NCBI GenBank assembly: GCA_039683515.1
Contig: JBDKRG010000047.1
Coordinates: 12,133 to 76,132, forward strand
Reading direction: 5' to 3'
DNA from: JAJFUE01 sp039683515
GTDB taxonomy: Bacteria > Sumerlaeota > Sumerlaeia > MVZB01
DNA: 64,000 bases
The notes beneath the pieces are model-generated. The model was given only the letters and a program-made list of their open reading frames with translations. It did no database searches and had not been told where the DNA came from. Position numbers and translations under genes: made by a program. This document shows, piece after piece, positions 43,618-51,814 of the stretch (position 1 is its first letter; each line of letters begins with the position of its first letter).

Positions 43618-46191
43618 TTACAGCATCGTCTTCCAATCATGCGCGGCGTTGCGGGTCAGGGGGCCGGCGCCGGCGATCCGGCCCAGCTCGTCCATCCAGT
43701 CGGCCAGGACCGGGAAGAAGCTGAAGCGCCGCCCCCGCCGCCAGTCGTTGGCGACCGTCCACCCCACCGCCTGATTCAGCGTCGCCTTGAGCACCACGTC
43801 GATCTCGCCCGGCGCCTCGACCAGCCGGGAGTATTGCGCCGCGGGATAGATCACGCCGAGCCCGACCCAGTCGATCGCGGGCGTCTGGAACCCCCAGATC
43901 CCGAGGATCCCGCCGGCCTGCCGGTGCTCGAACGCGGAATCGGCCGGCCGCGTCAGACCGATCCCGAGCTCCAGCTTGTCGGACGCCGACCCGCCCTGGA
44001 CGGTCGCCTCGAAGCTGGTGTCGGCGCGGCCGGCCAGCGCCGTGGCGCGGACGCGCACCGTGCGCGGCGAGGCCGCCGGGCCGGCGTTGCCGACGAGCAT
44101 CTCGACCGTCACGCGCTCGTTGGTCTGTTCGACGACGCTGTAGGTCGCCGACACGCCCGTCCCGTACAGGGGATACGCCGTGTCGTTGACGTACAGCGTC
44201 AGGCCGCCGGCGCCGGGTCCGGTCCCTTCGTTCAGGGCGTCCATCCCCCACGCCGTCGCCGAGTCCTTCGAGATGTCGGTCGAGGCGGTGATGCCATCGA
44301 GCACGAGCGGCTTGTAGTTGCTCGATGCCAGGCCGAAATAATGCACATCGCGCTTGCCGAGGAAATCGAACCGGCCGTTTTGGATGCGCCACGCGGCGCG
44401 TTCGGTTTCCCACGCAATGCCGTTGGGCAGCCAGGCAGCGCTGGAATTGACCCGCTTGATATTTTCGGCGCGTAGATTGGCGATCCATGCGGCAAACGGG
44501 GTCCACGATGGGGACGCGGGGCCGAATTTGCCGCGCAGCGCCGAGGCCATCGCATCCGTGTCGCCGGAGGCGCGCGCGGCGTTGAACGTCGTCCAGAACG
44601 AGGTGTATCCGCCGCCGCCGGCCCTGGCTTTCAGCTTCACGATCTGGCGGTCGCGCACCAGCTCGAGGTAATACATCAGCGTGTTGTCCTGCGCGAGGAA
44701 CTTCTTGCGCCTCCACTCGGGGATGGACGAGTTGCTGTATTTATTTTCGATGAATGTCCAGACGGCGTCCGCCGAGGACCCCGCCTGGACGGCCTCGAGC
44801 GCGGCCGCGAGCGAGCGGTCGAGGTCGTAGAGCTGCGCGGGATACGTCTGCAGGAGCGGCGCGATAATATCGTGGAACGCCTGCCACTCGAAATCGAGAT
44901 TCTGAATCTGGTCCGTGGCGAGATCCCACTGGTCGTCGGCCGTGCCGTTGTCGTCGACGTCGAAGGCGACGTGGTCGAGAAGCCCGTCGCCGTTGGTGTC
45001 GGTCCAGGTGTATTTCATGTCGCCGGCGGCGTTGGCGTCCCAGTCGGTCTCGAGCCAGGCCGCCGTATTGGCGTGCTTCAGGTGAATGCGGTGGTCGGCG
45101 GGGTTGTAATAGTACTTGAACGGCCCGGTCGGGGCCAGATCGAGCTCGTAACGGTTGTTATAAGGGCCGCAGTCGGGGCCGCCGACCCGGGTCCAGTTGG
45201 TGGCGCTGGCCGCGATGACGCCTTCCCAGCGTTCGCTCTTGACGGAATAGCTGTCCCCGCTCGCCCAGGCGACGTTGTTGCCGTTTTCGACCCAGGTGAA
45301 CATGCCGTCCTTCCAGGTCGACGCGTTGACCCACTCGCGGGCCTTGCTGCGCGCGAGCATCTGTTGGATCGGGTAGCCGTGAAGCGTCCCGTTTTCCAAC
45401 CACTGGCTGCCGATCGTCATGCCGGCGACCGGATGCCCGGAGATGGAGCAGACGTAGTGGCGCGGGTCCTCGGCCGTGCCGTAGCCGGTCGGATTGAAGC
45501 TCCAGCGCAGCTGATAAACCGACGTCGGCGTCGATGGCGACGTGATCGTGATGCGCATGACATCGTCGCAGCGGCCGTCGCGATCGTTGTCCCAGAAATA
45601 GAACGGCGCTTCGTAATGGGGCGAGAAAATTTTGGTCGTCGCGTTGAAATCGAGGGCAAAAAAGCTTTCGTCCGCGCCAAAGCCGCATTGATCCTGGCAC
45701 GTGTTCTGGTCGTAGGAATAATTGCGGTCGTACCAGAGCCGGTTGTCGTCGCCGTCGTCGCGCGCCCACCACCAGTAGGAGCTGTAGGACACCGCCATCG
45801 CGTCCATGTCGCCGTCGTGGTCGTAATCCTCGTAGAAGACGGCCTTGTCGGCCACGTTGTCGCCGTTGGTGTCGGCCAGGTAGATGTCGCTGTCGTGATC
45901 GGGCTGCTTGCCGCTGGCCATGTCGCCGTCGCCGTCGATCGCCTTGACCAGGATCCCCGAGATGCTGTGGCGCGGATCGGTGTCGATGAACCAGCACTCC
46001 TCGGGCTTGCCGTCGCCGTTGGTGTCGAAATAGAAGCGCGTTCCGGCGACGCCGGCCCTGACCTGCGCGGCCTTGGCCGGATCGATCGCCGCCGCCGCGG
46101 CGCCCAGCACCGCCGGGATGCTTTGCGCGCGGCACATGGAGGCCGACATGGCCGCCAACGCCAGGATTCCACAAACGAGCTTGAGTCTCAT
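43618..46191 (-). CDS. Secreted calcium-loop repeat protein, paralog C
   Basis: 857-aa paralog. Start at 46191 (AGGTGG upstream; signal peptide to about residue 23, SMCRA). Same architecture as A and B: DTNGDGKPEE, DGDGD, DHDSD, DTNGDN, DYDHDGDMD, DDGDDN, DNDRDG, WEGVI, CGPYNNR, NPADHRIHLK, DTNGDG, DVDDNG, then RDRQIVKLKA and GGILGIWGFQTPAIDW. A short insertion (FGLASSNYKP-type) follows the FLGKRD block. Function unknown; likely a secreted or surface-bound calcium-dependent protein. Confidence 0.7.
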   Translation of the reverse strand: MRLKLVCGILALAAMSASMCRAQSIPAVLGAAAAAIDPAKAAQVRAGVAGTRFYFDTNGDGKPEECWFIDTDPRHSISGILVKAIDGDGDMASGKQPDHDSDIYLADTNGDNVADKAVFYEDYDHDGDMDAMAVSYSSYWWWARDDGDDNRLWYDRNYSYDQNTCQDQCGFGADESFFALDFNATTKIFSPHYEAPFYFWDNDRDGRCDDVMRITITSPSTPTSVYQLRWSFNPTGYGTAEDPRHYVCSISGHPVAGMTIGSQWLENGTLHGYPIQQMLARSKAREWVNASTWKDGMFTWVENGNNVAWASGDSYSVKSERWEGVIAASATNWTRVGGPDCGPYNNRYELDLAPTGPFKYYYNPADHRIHLKHANTAAWLETDWDANAAGDMKYTWTDTNGDGLLDHVAFDVDDNGTADDQWDLATDQIQNLDFEWQAFHDIIAPLLQTYPAQLYDLDRSLAAALEAVQAGSSADAVWTFIENKYSNSSIPEWRRKKFLAQDNTLMYYLELVRDRQIVKLKARAGGGGYTSFWTTFNAARASGDTDAMASALRGKFGPASPSWTPFAAWIANLRAENIKRVNSSAAWLPNGIAWETERAAWRIQNGRFDFLGKRDVHYFGLASSNYKPLVLDGITASTDISKDSATAWGMDALNEGTGPGAGGLTLYVNDTAYPLYGTGVSATYSVVEQTNERVTVEMLVGNAGPAASPRTVRVRATALAGRADTSFEATVQGGSASDKLELGIGLTRPADSAFEHRQAGGILGIWGFQTPAIDWVGLGVIYPAAQYSRLVEAPGEIDVVLKATLNQAVGWTVANDWRRGRRFSFFPVLADWMDELGRIAGAGPLTRNAAHDWKTML

Positions 46192-46303
46192 GGCGATCCA
46201 CCTGAATGGGATGTTCGGTAATTTTTTCGGGACAGCACCGGGGGCGTGACGAGCCCGCCATCTCACCGAACGCACGATCGGCCGTTACCTTTCGCTCCCG
46301 GTT

Positions 46304-49024
46304 TCATCGGCCGATCGTCGCGGCGCCGCCCGAGGACTCGACCCGGACCTGCTTGGTGACCCTGGCCGACTCGCCGCCCCGGCCGGCCTTGACCTTGATC
46401 GTGCCGCCGCCGGTCACGCCCCAGACCCCCCGGCCGAACGTGCGGTACGGCTGGGCCTCCGTTCCGAACTCCGCCCCGCCGTAGTAGAAGTCGACCCACA
46501 CGAGCGCGAGCGGGACCGGGAACCCCGCGCCGCCGGACGCGGCGTCGAGCTCGCCCATCCAGTCGGTCAACACGGGGAACATGCTGAAGCGCCGGCCGCG
46601 CACCCAGTCGTGCTGAAGCGTCCAGTTGACGAGCCGCCCGCGCGCGGCGGCGAGGACCAGGTCGATTTCCGTCGCGGACTGGATGGTGTGCAGGTAACAG
46701 GCCGGCTCGTAGATCACGCCCAGATTCACCCAGCCGATCGCCGCGGACTGGAATTCCCGAATGCCGAGAATCCCGTCGGCCGGGCGGTGATCGAGCTGGT
46801 TGTCGGGCGCGAGCGTCAGCCCGATGCCGAGCGCGATCGTGTCGCCCGCCGGCCCGCCCTCGACGACCGCCTGCATCCGCGTGTCGGCGCGGCCGGCCTC
46901 CGCCGTCGCCAGCACGCGCACCCGGCGCGGCGCCGCGACCGGCCCGACGTTGCCGGCGACCATTTCGACCGTGACGCGCGCGTTCGTTTGCTCGAGGACC
47001 CGGTAGCTGGCCGATGTCAGCGCGTCGCCGTAGAGCGGATACGCGGCGCCGTTGACGAACAGCGTCAAGCCGCCCGCGCCGGGCCCGCTCCCCTCGTCCA
47101 GGGCATCCATCCCCCACCCCCCGCTGTCGGTCGAGATGCTGGTCGAGGGCGTCAGGGTGCCCAGGACGAGCGACTTGGCGCGCTTACCGAGGAAATCGCA
47201 GCGGCCGCCGATGATCCGCCACGCGGCCTGCTCGGTCTCCCACGCGATCCCGCCGGGGAGCCACGCCGCGCTCGCGTCGACGCGCTGGACGTCCTGCGCG
47301 CGCAGGTCGGCGATCCACGCCGCGAACGGCGTCCAGTCCGGCGACGACGGCCCGAACGTCGCCCCCAGCAGGCTCCTCATGGCCGTCGTGTCGCCGGCGG
47401 TCCGCGCCGCGTTGAACGACGTCCAGAACGAGGTGGATCCGCTCGCATAGGCCTTGAGCTTGAGGATCTGGCGGTCGCGCACGAGCTCGAGGTAATAGGC
47501 CAGGGCCCGGTCGCTGGCGAGGAACTTCTGGCGCTTCCACTCGGCGATGTTGCCGCCGGAGAACCGGTTGTTGACGAGCGTCCAGACGGCGTCGGCCGAC
47601 GAGCCCGGGCTCACGCTCTCCAGCGCCGCCGCCAGGGCGCGGTCCAGGTCGTAGAGCTGCGCCGGGTGCGTCTGCAACACGGGCATATAGGCGTCGTGGA
47701 ACGCCTGGTACGTGAAGTCCAGCGCCTGGACCTGGCTCGTCGAGATGTCCCACGTGTCGTCGGCCGTGCCGTTGTCGTCGACGTCGAACGCGATGCGGTC
47801 GACGTAGCCGTCGGCGTTGGTGTCGGTCCACGTGTATTTCATGTCGCCGGCCCAGCTCGAGTCCCAGTCGGTCTCGAGCCAGACGCTGTTGGCCTTCTTC
47901 AGGTGGATGCGCCGATCCGCCGGGTTGTAGTAATACTCGAACGGCCCGGGCGCCGGCGCGGTGATCAGTTCATAACGATTGTTGTACGGGCCGCAGGTCG
48001 GCCCCCCGATCTGGGCGAAACCCGTCGCCGGGTGCGCGATGACCCCCTCCCAGCGTTCCTCGTGATAGGCATAGTTGCCGCCCGTCGCCCAGCCGACGTT
48101 GTTGTTGTTCTCGACCCACGTGAACAGCCCGTCCGACCACGTGAGCGACTTGAGCCACGTCCGACACGTCTCGCGCGACAGGAGCGGGGTGAACGGGTAC
48201 CCGTAGAGCGTCGTGCTCACGGCGTTCTCGCCGCTGATCAACGTGTTGCCGAGCGGGTGGGCGGAGATCGAGCAGTCGTAGTTGCGGAAATCGACGTCGG
48301 TCCCGTTGGCGTCGACGTTGAAGCTCCACCGCAGCGTCTGGACCAGGTTCGGGCTGCTGGAATTGGGGACGGTGACGCGCACGACCTCGTCGGTCCGCCC
48401 GTCGCCGTTGTTGTCGTAGAAGTAGAACGGAGCTTCGAACCGCGGCGAGAACGTCCGGGTCGAGGAATTGAACAGCGCCGAGAAGAACGTTTCGTCGCCG
48501 CCGAAGTGCGTGTGTTCCTGGCACGGGTCCTGGGAGTAGGTGTAGTCCCGATCCCACCACAGCAGGTTGTCGTCGCCGTCGTCGCGCCCCCACCACCACG
48601 AGGTCGTCGGCGGATAATACGTCGCCATCGCGTCGACGTCGTTGTCGTGGTCGTAGTCCTCCAGGATCACGGCCGTGTCGGCCGTGCCGTTGGCGTTCCA
48701 GTCGGCGATGTAGATGTCGCTATCCTGGTCGGGCTCCTTGCCGACGGCCATGTCGCCGTCCTTGTCGATCGCCTTGACGAGCATCGGCTTGTGGGCGCTC
48801 GTGTGGCGCGGGTCGATGTCGATGAACCAGCACTCCTCGATTTTGCCGTCGCCGTCGGTGTCGTAGTAATACCGCGTGCCGGCCGCGCCCGCCTTGACTT
48901 CGTTGACCTTGGCCGTGTCGAGCGTGACGGCGTCCGTCCCGAGCACGGCCGAAAGCTGGGCATGGCCGGCCGATCCGGACAGCCATAACAGGAATACCAC
49001 CATGCCGACGGGTCTGATTCTCAT
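46304..49024 (-). CDS. Secreted calcium-loop repeat protein, paralog D with extra C-terminal tail
   Basis: 906-aa paralog, first of the four in transcription order. GAGG lies 9 bases before the ATG; signal peptide MRIRPVGMVVFLLWLSGSAG to about 22. Same blocks as A-C (DTDGDGKIEE, DKDGD, DQDSD, DYDHDNDVD, DDGDDN, DNNGDG, WEGVI, CGPYNNR, DTNADG, DVDDNG, DRQILKLKA, GILGIREFQ with WG replaced). About 70 further residues at the C-terminus include FYYGGAEFGTEAQPYRTF and end with GGAATIGR, the pattern that usually opens a right-handed beta-helix (G-T-x-x-x-P-Y-x-T). Here the chain ends after that start, as if a helix domain was lost. A 10-bp stem (46274-46283 with 46309-46318) overlaps the stop. Confidence 0.7.
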   Translation of the reverse strand: MRIRPVGMVVFLLWLSGSAGHAQLSAVLGTDAVTLDTAKVNEVKAGAAGTRYYYDTDGDGKIEECWFIDIDPRHTSAHKPMLVKAIDKDGDMAVGKEPDQDSDIYIADWNANGTADTAVILEDYDHDNDVDAMATYYPPTTSWWWGRDDGDDNLLWWDRDYTYSQDPCQEHTHFGGDETFFSALFNSSTRTFSPRFEAPFYFYDNNGDGRTDEVVRVTVPNSSSPNLVQTLRWSFNVDANGTDVDFRNYDCSISAHPLGNTLISGENAVSTTLYGYPFTPLLSRETCRTWLKSLTWSDGLFTWVENNNNVGWATGGNYAYHEERWEGVIAHPATGFAQIGGPTCGPYNNRYELITAPAPGPFEYYYNPADRRIHLKKANSVWLETDWDSSWAGDMKYTWTDTNADGYVDRIAFDVDDNGTADDTWDISTSQVQALDFTYQAFHDAYMPVLQTHPAQLYDLDRALAAALESVSPGSSADAVWTLVNNRFSGGNIAEWKRQKFLASDRALAYYLELVRDRQILKLKAYASGSTSFWTSFNAARTAGDTTAMRSLLGATFGPSSPDWTPFAAWIADLRAQDVQRVDASAAWLPGGIAWETEQAAWRIIGGRCDFLGKRAKSLVLGTLTPSTSISTDSGGWGMDALDEGSGPGAGGLTLFVNGAAYPLYGDALTSASYRVLEQTNARVTVEMVAGNVGPVAAPRRVRVLATAEAGRADTRMQAVVEGGPAGDTIALGIGLTLAPDNQLDHRPADGILGIREFQSAAIGWVNLGVIYEPACYLHTIQSATEIDLVLAAARGRLVNWTLQHDWVRGRRFSMFPVLTDWMGELDAASGGAGFPVPLALVWVDFYYGGAEFGTEAQPYRTFGRGVWGVTGGGTIKVKAGRGGESARVTKQVRVESSGGAATIGR

Positions 49025-49103
49025 GATGATCTACCTCAGGTGTGAAGGGTGACGGATTTAAGACGACAATGTCATGAGTATGGGACATGGCGGCCAAATA
49101 AGC

Positions 49104-49132
49104 AAAAAAAAAGGCCCGGCCGAAGCCGGGCC
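49104..49132 (-). terminator. Intrinsic terminator of the OmpA-like lipoprotein gene
   Basis: On the minus strand a perfect 8-bp GC stem (49132-49125 with 49120-49113, CGAA-type tetraloop) is followed by nine T. It separates the lipoprotein gene from the four-paralog block, so that block needs its own promoter in 49025-49103, where none is obvious. Confidence 0.92.
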
Positions 49133-49155
49133 CACGATCTTCGATGCATGTGTCG

Positions 49156-49989
49156 TTAACGGGCACCCGCGCCCGGACCGCGACGACCGCCACGGCGGCC
49201 CTGACGGGCGGCCGGGGGGGCCTTGCGTTCGCCGGCCGGAGCGGCCTGCGACATGGTCTCGGCCTGGCCGCGAACCGCGGTGTCCACGCCGCGGACGACG
49301 ATGACCGCGCGGCGGTTCTGAGCCATGTTCTCGGGGCTGGTGTTCGGAACGACCGGGCGATATTCGCCGTAGGTCTCGGCGCTGGAACGTTCAGCATTGA
49401 CGCCCTGCTTGACCAGGAAGCGCATGACCGCCAGCGAGCGGGCGCAGCCGAGCTGCCAGTTGTCGTCCCACTTGCTGATTTTGATCGGCTGGCTGTCGGT
49501 ATGGCCCTGAACCATCACGTAGCTGTTGCCGTACTGGGCCTTGATCTTCTCGGCGATTTCGGTCAGGCGAGCTTCGCCTTCCTTGGTCAGGCGGGCGCTG
49601 CCGGACTTGAACAGCACGTCGCTGAGCAGCGTGGCCTGCATCTGGACACCCTGGGCCTTGAGGCGGGCGATCTCGTCCTTCAGGCGGGCGATCTCGTCTT
49701 TCAGCGCCTGGTTCTCGGCCTTCAGATCCGCGATCTGCTTCTCGAGGTCCTTGATGTGGTTGTAGTCGATCACGCTGCCGACCAGGGCGCCGGCGGCGGC
49801 GCCGGTGGCCGCGCCGATCAGTGAGCCCTGAGCCAGGCTCAGGTCCGCGCTGGAGTTATGCGTCCAAACACCGCCGACCACGGCGCCGGTCACGGCGCCG
49901 CCGGTCATCCACTTTTGGGTTGCGGTGCAACCCATCAGGGAGACGGACAGCAAGACTACGAGCGCAAGCATGTTGAACTGTTTCATCAT
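49156..49989 (-). CDS. OmpA/Pal-like lipoprotein with glycine zipper and coiled coil
   Basis: 277-aa protein. The start at 49989 is fixed by a perfect AGGAGG 8 bases upstream. Signal peptide with lipobox LMGC (Cys about residue 20), then a Gly/Ala-rich glycine-zipper segment (about 31-75), a short coiled coil (about 80-118, LEKQIADLKAENQALKDEIA), and an OmpA_C domain (about 120-235) with VQGHTDSQP, NWQLGCARSLAVMRFL and QNRRAVIVV. The domain binds diaminopimelate in peptidoglycan; Cys and Asp in the helix agree with the family. Ends in a Pro/Arg/Gly-rich tail. It anchors the outer membrane to the wall, supporting a diderm envelope. Confidence 0.87.
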   Translation of the reverse strand: MMKQFNMLALVVLLSVSLMGCTATQKWMTGGAVTGAVVGGVWTHNSSADLSLAQGSLIGAATGAAAGALVGSVIDYNHIKDLEKQIADLKAENQALKDEIARLKDEIARLKAQGVQMQATLLSDVLFKSGSARLTKEGEARLTEIAEKIKAQYGNSYVMVQGHTDSQPIKISKWDDNWQLGCARSLAVMRFLVKQGVNAERSSAETYGEYRPVVPNTSPENMAQNRRAVIVVRGVDTAVRGQAETMSQAAPAGERKAPPAARQGRRGGRRGPGAGAR

Positions 49990-50152
49990 CGATTCTGCCT
50001 CCTTCAATTTTTTCCTGCGATATTTATGGGTACGCACTTAGGGCGGAACCCCCCAACCCATGAGCACAAATCACATATCTTGCCCTGTTGACTTTGTCCT
50101 CCTTGGTAAACCTGGCCGTTTATGTGTGCTCAATAGCCATACCTATGCTCTT

Positions 50153-50180
50153 ATCGTAAGCTGTTACGGCAAGAAATCAA
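50153..50180 (-). promoter_or_regulatory. Promoter candidate for the OmpA-like gene
   Basis: On the minus strand TTGATT (50180-50175), a 16-base spacer and TACGAT (50158-50153) lie in an AT-rich stretch about 165 bases upstream of the ATG. Four of six matches in each box; the leader would contain a second, unused AAGGAGG. Confidence 0.3.
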
Positions 50181-50224
50181 GTTTTTTTAACATTTTAGTC
50201 CCAACCAATCCATTTCTGAACGGT

Positions 50225-51073
50225 TTAGCCGATCGCCCCGGCGAAATAGCCGACCACGTAGCCGCCGCTCTCGCCGGTCGCCTCGCGCGAGTCGGCCCGG
50301 TCGATCGCCCGCGCCGGCCGGGCCTCCATGGCCCGCGCCACCAGCATGGCCACCATGATCGGCACCCAGCCGCACGCCATCACCTCCCGCCTGTGGAATG
50401 CCCCCTGCAGCGCCGCCGGGTCGAACGCCTCGAACAGCCCCCTGAGCCGCCGGTCGTTTTCACGGCAGCTGTCGCCGTCGTAGCCGTGATACGTGTCGGA
50501 GCTGGCCACGACGAGCCACGTAAGCCCTTGCCGCCCCCAACCCTCGACGACCCGCCTGAGCCCCGCGGCCGCCTCCTCCAGCCCCGCCGCCGGCGGCCGG
50601 CCGAACAGGATCGGCACGATCGAGAACCCGCCGCCCAGCGCCACCTGCAGGAACGGCAGCTGCACCTCGACCGAGTGCTCGGGGCCGTGGGCCGCGTCGT
50701 TCAACGCATAGCCGGGCTCGGCCAGCAGCGCCTGCGCCGCCTCGGCATCGACCGGAACGTCGCCCAGCGGCGTCCGCCACGTCACCGCCGACGCCAGGGC
50801 CCCGCCCTCGAACTCCTCGTAGTGGCTCGGCCCGAGGACGGCGACGCGGTCGATCGGCCGGCCCGCGACCTGCCGGTAAGCCGCCCCCGCGACGCGCCCC
50901 GAGTAGATGTAGCCGGCGTGCGGCGACACCAGGAATCGCGGCGCACCCCCCTCGGCCGGCGCGGCCGGCCCGATCAGCTCCCGCACCCGGCTCCGCAGTT
51001 GGCCGGCGTCCTCGTCGTAGAAACGGCCCGCCTGCGCCGGCTCGCGAACGCCCCTGGTGAGCGATTGCGCCAT
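50225..51073 (-). CDS. MEMO1 family protein
   Basis: 282-aa protein matching the MEMO family (AmmeMemoRadiSam system protein B): FYDEDAGQLRSRV near the start, SPHAGYIYSG at about 48-57 (active-site His), GPSHYEEFEG, EHSVEVQLPFLQ at about 130-141 and VVASSDTYHGYD. Related to extradiol dioxygenase LigB fold; human MEMO1 binds copper or iron. In many bacteria it is encoded with AMMECR1 and a radical SAM protein, which are not next to it here. Start at 51073 preceded by GAGGACC. Confidence 0.85.
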   Translation of the reverse strand: MAQSLTRGVREPAQAGRFYDEDAGQLRSRVRELIGPAAPAEGGAPRFLVSPHAGYIYSGRVAGAAYRQVAGRPIDRVAVLGPSHYEEFEGGALASAVTWRTPLGDVPVDAEAAQALLAEPGYALNDAAHGPEHSVEVQLPFLQVALGGGFSIVPILFGRPPAAGLEEAAAGLRRVVEGWGRQGLTWLVVASSDTYHGYDGDSCRENDRRLRGLFEAFDPAALQGAFHRREVMACGWVPIMVAMLVARAMEARPARAIDRADSREATGESGGYVVGYFAGAIG

Positions 51074-51100
51074 GATGGTCCTCATTTTGGGCTTAAACCC

Positions 51101-51106
51101 ATTATA
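51101..51106 (-). promoter_or_regulatory. TATAAT -10 for the MEMO gene
   Basis: A consensus TATAAT on the minus strand, 28-33 bases upstream of the MEMO ATG. The -35 region overlaps the hairpin at 51111-51131 and does not match TTGACA. Confidence 0.45.
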
Positions 51107-51110
51107 GTAG

Positions 51111-51137
51111 GTCGCTTCCGCGGGAAGCGACTTTTTT
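51111..51137 (+). terminator. Hairpin with T-run between MEMO and the BFN gene
   Basis: Perfect 9-bp stem GTCGCTTCC/GGAAGCGAC (51111-51119 with 51123-51131) followed by six T on the plus strand. No plus-strand gene ends here, so it could block transcription antisense to the MEMO gene from reaching the next promoter, or regulate the MEMO promoter it overlaps. Confidence 0.45.
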
Positions 51138-51167
51138 CATCCCGGCCCCCCGGTCCCCACCATTGAT

Positions 51168-51197
51168 TTGACAGCCCGATCCATGCCCGGGTACCAT
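51168..51197 (+). promoter_or_regulatory. Promoter of the bifunctional nuclease-domain gene
   Basis: TTGACA at 51168-51173, 18-base spacer, TACCAT at 51192-51197; consensus -35 and four of six in the -10. About 60 bases upstream of the gene's ATG. Confidence 0.6.
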
Positions 51198-51256
51198 AGC
51201 TCTCACGGGCGCATCATTCAATCCCAGCGCGAGGGCCGACCCCAAGGAGTCCCGAC

Positions 51257-51688
51257 ATGGACGAGAGCAATCTGATCGAGATGGAGCTGCGCGAAATCCA
51301 GATCAAGGAGGACGCGATCCAGACGCAGGTCATCGTGCTGGCCGAAAAGGGCGGCGAGCGCGAGTTCCCGATCTTCATCGGCTACGTCGAGGCCATCGCG
51401 CTCGACTCGGCGCTGCACGGCTACCAGAACGCCCGCCCGATGACGCACGACCTGGTGCTGAACGTCATCGACGGGACCGGCTGCGAGCTGCGCCACGTGA
51501 TGGTGGACGACCTGCGGCAGGAGACGTTCTTCGGCAAGCTCGCCGTGCGCACGCCGACGGGCAACATGGAACTGATCGACAGCCGCCCCTCCGACGCGAT
51601 CGTCCTGGCCACAAAAAAACACCTCCCCATCTTCGTCGCCGAGCACGTCCTCGACATGGTCACGCGGGAGGAAGAGGAAGAAGAGTAG
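51257..51688 (+). CDS. Bifunctional nuclease (BFN/DUF151) domain protein
   Basis: 143-aa cytoplasmic protein with the BFN fold: VIVLAEKGGEREFPIFIGYVEA (about 26-47), the HDLVLNVIDGTG segment, and a late RPSDAIVLATKK motif. AAGGAG precedes the ATG. The domain is associated with nuclease activity in plant BBD1 and mycobacterial homologues, but in most bacteria its substrate is unknown. C-terminal tail of six to seven Glu. Confidence 0.85.
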   Translation: MDESNLIEMELREIQIKEDAIQTQVIVLAEKGGEREFPIFIGYVEAIALDSALHGYQNARPMTHDLVLNVIDGTGCELRHVMVDDLRQETFFGKLAVRTPTGNMELIDSRPSDAIVLATKKHLPIFVAEHVLDMVTREEEEEE

Positions 51689-51814
51689 GACGGACAGGAC
51701 CCATTCCCCCGATTGATCAAGCTTGGTTTACTCCATTGTTTTTGTCTTGCATACCCGCGATGCATGCCCGACCCTGAGGAAGATCTGGCCCAGAAAAATC
51801 CGGAGGGTGCGCGC

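Noticed and set aside
41066..43774. A plus-strand open frame of about 900 codons opposite paralog B
   Set aside because: It mirrors the DxDxDG-rich coding strand as Val/Arg/Asp-rich sequence; similar shadows occur opposite each paralog.
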